45,787 nucleotides of DNA from Bacteroidia bacterium (GTDB lineage: Bacteria > Bacteroidota > Bacteroidia > Bacteroidales > Prolixibacteraceae), in contig JAPLDT010000012.1 in the NCBI GenBank assembly GCA_026391315.1, positions 1-45,787 of the forward strand. The letters run 5' to 3'. The number at the start of each line of letters is the position of its first letter. Position 1 is the first letter of the stretch. The notes beneath the pieces were generated by a model. It worked only from the letters and a program-made list of their open reading frames with translations, was not told where the DNA came from and searched no databases. The position numbers and the translations under genes were made by a program. This document shows, one piece after another, positions 33,869-40,000 of this stretch.

Positions 33869-33981
33869 AAGAAGTTGGAACTTTCCATCTTTCAGGAGCA
33901 GACCTTAGGCGGTTAATCCAAGCCTGCTTGAGGTAAATATTTTGGGACGAAAATAGTGTTAAAATTTTAAAATGAACTGTG

Positions 33982-34164
33982 ATGAAAGAATTAAGTTTTG
34001 AGAAGATGGGAAACGTAAGTGGAGGAGAAGTATCTGGTGTTTGGTATTTAATATGTGAAAGTAATATGTATTGGTTTTATTCTTATGCTAGTTGCCTAAA
34101 TGATTACGAATATTTACGTATGAGGGGCGAAGCCTGTTATATTTCATATGGCTCGTATTGGTAA
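33982..34164 (+). CDS. Double-glycine leader peptide precursor (bacteriocin/RiPP-like)
   Basis: 60 residues from the ATG at 33982; a GTG one codon earlier is possible. Leader MKELSFEKMGNVSGG has the pattern hydrophobic-x3-hydrophobic-x2-hydrophobic-x-GG recognised by C39 peptidases. The predicted core is 45 residues with three cysteines (core positions 10, 23, 37) and 13 aromatic residues (3 Trp, 9 Tyr, 1 Phe), ending SYGSYW. An odd cysteine count means one may be free, dimerised or modified. The cognate C39 exporter lies 3.4 kb downstream on the same strand. The role (toxin or signal) is inferred; the core matches no family I can name. Bacteroidetocin-type and GG-Bacteroidales precursors have similar leaders, but similarity of the core is not claimed. 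Confidence 0.8.
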   Translation: MKELSFEKMGNVSGGEVSGVWYLICESNMYWFYSYASCLNDYEYLRMRGEACYISYGSYW

Positions 34165-34186
34165 TAATGAGCAAGGGAGCAAAAAT

Positions 34187-34263
34187 GGAAGGTTTTAAGA
34201 ATTTTAATTTGTAAAAAATTATGACAGTATTTTAATACAAATAAACAATGCTTAGAACCTTCC
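34187..34263 (+). terminator. Intercistronic hairpin (attenuator or RNA stabiliser)
   Basis: GGAAGGTTTTAAG (34187-34199) pairs with CTTAGAACCTTCC (34251-34263), 12 Watson-Crick pairs plus one G-U, with a 51-base loop and a T tract (TTTTT) shortly after. It stands between the peptide gene and the transporter genes, where peptide operons often have partial terminators that keep precursor mRNA abundant. Confidence 0.65.
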
Positions 34264-34298
34264 CTAACTTTTTGTATTACAAAAAAACAAATTATTAA

Positions 34299-35045
34299 AT
34301 GATTTTAAGCGATTTTATGGAGCTTAAGGTAAGAAATATTACTGTTTGCAATAATAAGATTAATATAGTCGAGAATTTGTCATTCAGCATAAAAACTGGA
34401 GATGTGTTAGGGCTAATTGGACCAAATGGATGCGGCAAAAGCACGCTGATGAAAGCAATGATTGGTTCATTATCAAAATCTGGGGATTCTAATTTGGTGG
34501 TTCTAAATAGTGAAATTGTTAAAGATAAGGATGATTTAACTTTTGGCTTTGTCCCTGAAGATCCGATTCTGTATGACTATATGACAATTGTTAAGAATTT
34601 TCTTGTTACTTCAGTTTCAAAGGGGATTTATGATAATCTTGACGAGATTTATAAAATTATTAGTATTTTAAAACTGGATCATCTCTCAACTAGAAAAGCT
34701 AGGAGTCTATCTCAAGGAGAGAAGAAACGATTATCAATTGGGTTAGCGTTAATTGGCAATCCCGATGTCTTAATTCTTGATGAGCCGCATAATGGGTTAG
34801 ATAATGATGGCATTTCCATTTTGAGAACGATTATTAAGGCTAAGTCCAAAGATCATATAATAATTTTGTGCAGTCATTATTTCAGCGAGATCGAAGCTCA
34901 TTGTAATCAAATTTTAGCGCTAAATAAAGGTGAAATATTCATCAACGATACAATGAGTTCTGTACTTATGCAATATCATTCAATTGAAAAGCTGTTTAAT
35001 AGTTTGATAAGAAATCCGAATAATGAAAAGAATCTTAAGTTTTGA
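34299..35045 (+). CDS. ABC transporter ATP-binding protein
   Basis: 248 residues from 34299; an ATG at 34317 (MELKVRNITVCNN) is an equally good start. Walker A GPNGCGKST (41-49), signature LSQGE (137-141), Walker B VLILDEP (157-163) and H-loop His193 are intact; the Q-loop position has Glu (FVPEDP), common in efflux-type ATPases. It powers the ABC-2 permease encoded next, whose start overlaps its stop by 23 bases. Such pairs give self-immunity or efflux beside bacteriocin genes. DNA is clearly AT-rich (for example 22 of 60 bases G+C at 34681-34740). Confidence 0.92.
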   Translation: MILSDFMELKVRNITVCNNKINIVENLSFSIKTGDVLGLIGPNGCGKSTLMKAMIGSLSKSGDSNLVVLNSEIVKDKDDLTFGFVPEDPILYDYMTIVKNFLVTSVSKGIYDNLDEIYKIISILKLDHLSTRKARSLSQGEKKRLSIGLALIGNPDVLILDEPHNGLDNDGISILRTIIKAKSKDHIIILCSHYFSEIEAHCNQILALNKGEIFINDTMSSVLMQYHSIEKLFNSLIRNPNNEKNLKF

Positions 35046-35778
35046 GTTGATAAAAATACTAAACCCATTATCGCTGATTTATTGGGTTATTTTTTCAGTT
35101 ATATTTACGATCACTAGTTGTCATGAGCCACAATTATTTAACATGATGTTTGGTTCAAGTTTCAGGTTCGATGAAGACCTAATTCTAAGTACCATTTTTA
35201 CTACGTCTTATTATAAATATGGGCTTGTAATATTTGTTGTATTTATTACTTCGCGTGAATTTGGAAATAATACCATCATTAGGGCAATCTACGAAGGTTT
35301 CTCCCGAAAGGATTTATTTATTGGGAAAGTCACTCTGCTCTTTATCCTTATTTTATTTGTGTTTATTCTCACAAGGATTATTCTCGCTATTGTATTCTAT
35401 ACTAAGGGTTATGGTTCTCAATCTATTATTTTCGTACTTTTCAATTACCATTTTATTATAACAGAACTTTTTTCATGTTTTTTTCTAGGGATGCTTGGAC
35501 TAATGCTTAGTTTGTTAACAAAAAATCCGTATTGGGCTATCGGACTATTTATTATATTAGCATTTCTTGAACGTTTGGCAACCTTATTCCTTCTTTTTAC
35601 CCCTTATGAGGGAATAATAGGTTATATGCCAATTAGCGGAATGATTTATTTTCATAAATTTCTTAGGTTTGGTGATTTAGGATTACTCTATCTTATTTAT
35701 ACATATTTTCTTCAGATAATTTTCATGGCTATAATTTACATGCAATATATGAACATAACATGGTTAAGAAAGCGATAA
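35023..35778 (+). CDS. ABC-2-type permease, six helices
   Basis: 251 residues with six hydrophobic helices (about 13-31, 64-80, 98-125, 137-168, 172-195, 222-245) and no large soluble domain. The opening MKRILSFELIKILNPLSLIY and the helix-loop REFGNNTIIRAIYEGFSRKD (the coupling region) fit the ABC-2 fold. It overlaps the ATPase gene by 23 bases and the next gene by 19, so the three are translated together. Substrate unknown; immunity against the neighbouring peptide is the leading inference. Very AT-rich (15 of 60 bases G+C at 35401-35460). Confidence 0.85.
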   Translation: MKRILSFELIKILNPLSLIYWVIFSVIFTITSCHEPQLFNMMFGSSFRFDEDLILSTIFTTSYYKYGLVIFVVFITSREFGNNTIIRAIYEGFSRKDLFIGKVTLLFILILFVFILTRIILAIVFYTKGYGSQSIIFVLFNYHFIITELFSCFFLGMLGLMLSLLTKNPYWAIGLFIILAFLERLATLFLLFTPYEGIIGYMPISGMIYFHKFLRFGDLGLLYLIYTYFLQIIFMAIIYMQYMNITWLRKR

Positions 35779-36323
35779 TTATTCAGGTCATAATATTAGG
35801 GCTGCTGGCAATAAAAACAGTCAATCATGATTTTTTTGATGTTCGACTAAAAAATGCACAAAAAGAACTTGATTTTTGGCAGCATGTTAGAAAAGTTGCT
35901 GTGGATACTGCTTTCTTTAATAACATTGATCTTTCAAGTGGAAGATTCATAATTATTGGATGGGGATCAGATAGCAGTGAAGCCTTTCCATTATTTAGCG
36001 AAATAGTAAAAAACCAACAAATATTTGGTTCGTATAAAATTTTAGCAATAAGTCCGTTCGAACAGAGGAAAAGTGATGCAAAGCGTGTGGCTCCTTTTTC
36101 TGGTGCCATAACTTTTAAATACAATGAGATTGATATAGATAAACTGATAAGAGGTATTCCATTTACTACGATTCAGGAACACAACGAAAAGGCAATAAAA
36201 GCTAAAGCTGGTAAGTTTGATATGACACTTGATTATCCTGTCGTTATTATACTGAATAGAAACATAATAATTGTGGCAGATAAAAAAGTCATTGATTTGA
36301 CAAGGATTGCTTTGCCTTTATAG
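35760..36323 (+). CDS. Single-pass exported protein of unknown family
   Basis: 187 residues. N-terminal hydrophobic helix (KKAIIIQVIILGLLAIKTV) and a predicted extracytoplasmic domain of about 160 residues. A strand-loop FIIIGWGSDSSEAFPLF (about 63-79) is placed like the active-site loop of thioredoxin-fold proteins, and DYPVVIILNRNIIIVA resembles a cis-Pro strand, but the protein has no cysteine at all. A cysteine-free thioredoxin-like fold, an immunity protein or an accessory subunit of the ABC-2 pump are all possible. It overlaps the permease gene by 19 bases. Confidence 0.75.
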   Translation: MVKKAIIIQVIILGLLAIKTVNHDFFDVRLKNAQKELDFWQHVRKVAVDTAFFNNIDLSSGRFIIIGWGSDSSEAFPLFSEIVKNQQIFGSYKILAISPFEQRKSDAKRVAPFSGAITFKYNEIDIDKLIRGIPFTTIQEHNEKAIKAKAGKFDMTLDYPVVIILNRNIIIVADKKVIDLTRIALPL

Positions 36324-36385
36324 TCAAAATAAACATTAAATATTATAAAATTAAAAACAGAAATTTAGATACCTAAAAGTTCATT

Positions 36386-37042
36386 ATGCATGTTCAGATA
36401 CAAGTTGAGATTAATAATTTTAAAGTCTGGAAATTATTTTTGCTTATCACTGGTTTCACATTCTTATTAGCTTTTTCGATTAACACTCTCTTTTTAACCG
36501 AAGGATTGTATTACCAGACCTTCGGTGAGAAGTTGGCTGTAGATAGGATTACTAAAATGATTGAAATATCTCAGAAATGGCAATGGATTGGTTATGTATT
36601 CATTACCATCATTCTTTTGATACGTGTAGGTTTTACTGCAATTTGCCTGTACATCGGATGTCTTTTGGCTAATATTCAGGTCAAGTTCAAAGAGCTGTTT
36701 AAAGTCGCATTGTTGGCAGATTTTGTTTTTCTATTGGCCGGGATCACAAAACTTGTAATATTGGTTTTTTTCAAGAATGTAAGCAAGCTGGTTGATTTGC
36801 AGTTCCAACCGCTATCGCTTATGGAATTGTTTAACCGAAACTCTGTCGACACTTTATTTATTTACCCCTTTTCGCTGATAAGTGTTTTCGAATTGCTGTA
36901 TTGGCTGGTGCTTGCCTGGTTGCTGGCCCGGGTACTTGAAAAGCCGTTGGGCTATTCACTTAAAAGGGTAGCTTCCTCTTATGGCACAGGCCTGTTGCTG
37001 TGGGTCTTGTTCATGATGTTTTTAACTGTAAACCTGACTTGA
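36386..37042 (+). CDS. Five-helix membrane protein, function unknown
   Basis: 218 residues with hydrophobic helices at about 16-38, 66-90, 105-128, 155-183 and 199-216. I do not recognise the family. It is 62 bases after the previous gene, and its TGA overlaps the next ATG by one base (TGATG), so it is coupled to the thioredoxin-like gene and the exporter. It may be a membrane partner of the exporter or a receptor for immunity. Base composition is intermediate between the AT-rich front and the exporter. Confidence 0.8.
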   Translation: MHVQIQVEINNFKVWKLFLLITGFTFLLAFSINTLFLTEGLYYQTFGEKLAVDRITKMIEISQKWQWIGYVFITIILLIRVGFTAICLYIGCLLANIQVKFKELFKVALLADFVFLLAGITKLVILVFFKNVSKLVDLQFQPLSLMELFNRNSVDTLFIYPFSLISVFELLYWLVLAWLLARVLEKPLGYSLKRVASSYGTGLLLWVLFMMFLTVNLT

Positions 37043-37575
37043 TGCGAAATTTTGTAAAGTATCTGGTTGGGTTTGTTTTGCTTGCAATAGCAGGCTGGCT
37101 GATTAAACATACATTCCATAGCTACCGGGTGAAGAAGGAGGCGACAGAAAAGATTCAAACGTTGCAGCATTGCTGTTTCGAATCGCTGCACGGGGGACAA
37201 ACCTGCCTGGATGGTTTCAATCCCAACCAGCCAACGGTAATTATTTATTTTAGCCCTGAATGCGAACATTGCCAATACGAAGCTACAGAAATTGGAAGGC
37301 AACCCGAAAGGTTCGCGAAAGCCAATATGATCCTGATCACCCCTGATGATTCTGCAAAAAGGATTGAAGCTTTTGCCGATAAGTACAAGCTCTGGCAGGT
37401 CGATAACATGGTCATACTTTATGATAGAAAGTCACAATTCAGAAAATATTTTGGCACGTCCGTTTTTCCTTCTGTTTTCATATATGGTACTGACAAGCGG
37501 TTGCTGAAACAATTTATTGGGGAGGTAAAAATGGAGACAGTGCTAAAGATTATTGATGGTAATGAGAAATTATGA
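37042..37575 (+). CDS. Membrane-anchored thioredoxin-like protein (CEHC)
   Basis: 177 residues from the ATG at 37042; a longer frame from 37000 overlaps the preceding gene and is rejected. N-terminal anchor (KYLVGFVLLAIAGWL). The active site is in IYFSPECEHCQYEATEIG (C74-x-x-C77), and the cis-proline region is FPSVFIYG. Three further cysteines (44, 45, 55) lie in the linker. TlpA/thioredoxin relatives work in the periplasm on disulfides. Beside a three-cysteine peptide and a C39 exporter, making or proofreading the peptide's disulfide is the natural inference. It overlaps the exporter start by 4 bases (ATGA). Confidence 0.88.
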   Translation: MRNFVKYLVGFVLLAIAGWLIKHTFHSYRVKKEATEKIQTLQHCCFESLHGGQTCLDGFNPNQPTVIIYFSPECEHCQYEATEIGRQPERFAKANMILITPDDSAKRIEAFADKYKLWQVDNMVILYDRKSQFRKYFGTSVFPSVFIYGTDKRLLKQFIGEVKMETVLKIIDGNEKL

Positions 37576-39740
37576 AAGAACATAACCTAATCAAAAAGAC
37601 CTTCACCAAGCAGTACAGCCAGTTCTATTGTGGGTTGGCATGCCTTACCTCCATTGTCAAGTACCATGGCGGGGAGATTACCCAGGAGAAGCTCAGGGAG
37701 ACCAGCGGCACCACGCTGCAAGGAACCAGCCTCCTTGGACTTTACCAGTCGGCCCAAAAGCTGGGATTCGAAGTTAAGGGTTACGAAGCCGATTTCGGAA
37801 ACCTAAAAAAGATGGAGGCGCCTGTAATCCTCCATATCCTCAAGGATGGGAATCTAGAGCATTATGTCGTCTGCTATGGATACAATGCGGACAGGTTTAC
37901 CATAGGGGATCCGGGTATCGGAATTTTGGAATACACCGAAGAGGAGCTGGAAGCCGTTTGGAAATCGAAAGCGATGCTTGTACTCACTCCTGGCGAAGGG
38001 TTCAAAAGAAAAAAAACGGAGTCGAAAAACCAGTGGAGCTGGATCAAGGGGTTAATCAAAGAGGATGTTCCAGTACTCTCTGTGGCCGCTTTGATGGGGG
38101 TCGTATTGTCGGTCCTTGGGTTTGCAGTGGCCATCTACACCCAGAAACTGATCGATAAAATCCTGCCTTCCGGCGATCGCAAACTCCTGTTCACAAGCCT
38201 GGGGATTTTTGTCGCTATTTTGCTGGCCAGGGCTTTTATCGGGTATATCAGGGGCATCATGCTAATCAGACAAAGTAAGGATATGAACATCCGGGTAGTA
38301 TCCTCCTTCTTTGGAAAATTACTGCTCCTGCCTGAGAGTTTTTTCGATAGTACCTCCACGGGCGACATGATAGGCCGGCTGAACGATTCCCAGCGGATCC
38401 AGCGGGTGGTGATCAGTTTGAGCAGCAATATCCTGATCGATGTATTGGTGATCATTTCTTCCCTGTCCTATATTTTTATGCTCTCCCTGTCCACAGGAAT
38501 GATCACTCTGTTGGCAATTCCTGTTTTTGGGTTGCAGGCCTGGAGATACAACAAAAGGATCATCAACAAGCAGCGGGAGGTGATGCAAACCTATGCCCTG
38601 ACGGAGAGCAAATACATCGATACCATCCAGGGAATCCGGGTCATCAAATCCGGGAACAAGGAGTCCCTGCTGGCTAAATCGGTACAGGCTGTCTACAATT
38701 TCTTCCAGGAGAAGTCCTTAGAGCTTGGCCTTCTTGGTAACAAAATCAACCTGTGGGCACAAGCTGGAAGCGTGGTAATTCTTTCGGGGGTGATCGCCTG
38801 GAGCTCCTTTCTGGTTTTGGGAAAAGAGCTGCTTTTGGGCCAAATGATGGCCATTGTCTCCATAGCCGGAAGCCTGGTCACCTCCGTAATCAACACTGCC
38901 ATGGCCAACATCCAGTTTCAGGAGGCAAAAATAGCCTTCGAACGTATGTACGAATTTTCCGCCGCAGAACCAGAGTATGCATTAGAAGAGCAGACGCCGC
39001 AGGCCAAAGTGGATATCCAAACCCTTGAGCTGAAAGAGCTGAACTTCAGGTTTCCTGGTAAGGGCCTTTTGCTGAAGGGGATCAGCATGAAATTCGAAAG
39101 GGGGAAGAGTGTCACCATCTTTGGCGAGATTGGATGCGGTAAGAGTACCCTGATGGCAGTTCTCCAAAGATTTTATCCCTTCGAGTCGGGCGAGATCTGC
39201 ATCAATGGTTCCGATTGGTCCAAAATGCCAGTCCCCGAATGGCGGAACCACATCGCGGTGGTTTCGCAGCACGTCAAACTTTTTAACGGTACCATTCTGG
39301 AGAACATCTGCCTGGAGGAGAAACCCGATGTGCAGCAAGTGGTCGATTTTTGCATCGAAACGGGCCTCGATCCGTTTATCAGGGAGTTTCAGCAGGGGTA
39401 TGCCACCATCATCCACGAGAACAGCGCCAACCTCTCGGGCGGGCAGCAGCAACTGATCGCCCTGGCCCGCGCCCTCTACCGGAAACCACAGGTACTGTTG
39501 CTGGATGAAGCCACGGCCGCCATGGACCGCCGTTCGGAACAGTTCGTACTGAAACTCCTGCAGCAGAAAAAAAAGGAGATGATGGTGGTTTTTGTGACGC
39601 ACAGGGTTCAGTTGGCACGACATACGGACTATATTTACGTTATTGAAAACAAGCAAATAGCTGCTTCCGGAACCCATGAGGAGATTGTCCTTTGCAATAG
39701 TTTGTATCGTGAAGCTTTTGAAGAGATCGTATTGGCCTGA
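37572..39740 (+). CDS. Peptidase-containing ABC exporter (C39 PCAT)
   Basis: 722 residues. The N-terminal C39 peptidase has Gln14, the nucleophile Cys20 (QYSQFYCGLACL), His97 (LEHYVVCYG) and Asp113 (IGDPGIG). A six-helix ABC exporter domain spans about 165-455. The ATPase has Walker A FGEIGCGKST (about 519-527), signature NLSGGQQQ (about 620) and Walker B LLLDEATAAMD. PCATs cut double-glycine leaders and export the core. All catalytic residues are present. No HlyD-like adaptor or outer-membrane channel gene is beside it. The gene is GC-rich in places (43 of 60 bases at 39421-39480), unlike the start of the island. Confidence 0.96.
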   Translation: MKEHNLIKKTFTKQYSQFYCGLACLTSIVKYHGGEITQEKLRETSGTTLQGTSLLGLYQSAQKLGFEVKGYEADFGNLKKMEAPVILHILKDGNLEHYVVCYGYNADRFTIGDPGIGILEYTEEELEAVWKSKAMLVLTPGEGFKRKKTESKNQWSWIKGLIKEDVPVLSVAALMGVVLSVLGFAVAIYTQKLIDKILPSGDRKLLFTSLGIFVAILLARAFIGYIRGIMLIRQSKDMNIRVVSSFFGKLLLLPESFFDSTSTGDMIGRLNDSQRIQRVVISLSSNILIDVLVIISSLSYIFMLSLSTGMITLLAIPVFGLQAWRYNKRIINKQREVMQTYALTESKYIDTIQGIRVIKSGNKESLLAKSVQAVYNFFQEKSLELGLLGNKINLWAQAGSVVILSGVIAWSSFLVLGKELLLGQMMAIVSIAGSLVTSVINTAMANIQFQEAKIAFERMYEFSAAEPEYALEEQTPQAKVDIQTLELKELNFRFPGKGLLLKGISMKFERGKSVTIFGEIGCGKSTLMAVLQRFYPFESGEICINGSDWSKMPVPEWRNHIAVVSQHVKLFNGTILENICLEEKPDVQQVVDFCIETGLDPFIREFQQGYATIIHENSANLSGGQQQLIALARALYRKPQVLLLDEATAAMDRRSEQFVLKLLQQKKKEMMVVFVTHRVQLARHTDYIYVIENKQIAASGTHEEIVLCNSLYREAFEEIVLA

Positions 39741-39916
39741 AATTTGGAGCATTGAATATTTTTACTCTTTTCCGAAAAAGGAAGGTAACCTTTTGGCATT
39801 TTGCAGTATTAAGGTTTAGAACGATTTCGGTCGACATTTATCTCTTCGTTGGCCTAACCTATATGCAGGATTGATGTAATTTAAACCAAATTTGCTTACT
39901 TATCAGGAAGCGCACT

Positions 39917-39947
39917 TTTGTTATTGACATAATAAAGTATAAATTTG
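39917..39947 (+). promoter_or_regulatory. Consensus promoter of the M16 peptidase gene
   Basis: TTTG (39917-39920), 19 bases, TAAATTTG (39940-39947): an exact match to the Bacteroidetes consensus, 53 bases before the ATG. It separates this gene's transcription from the peptide island. Confidence 0.8.
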
Positions 39948-40000
39948 ATTATAATTTGAAATCACCGATATCCTAAATAGTTAAACTTAATTTTTATTCA

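Noticed and set aside
34165-34215. 15-codon frame after the peptide gene (MSKGAKMEGFKNF)
   Set aside because: Too short, overlaps the hairpin, and no leader motif.
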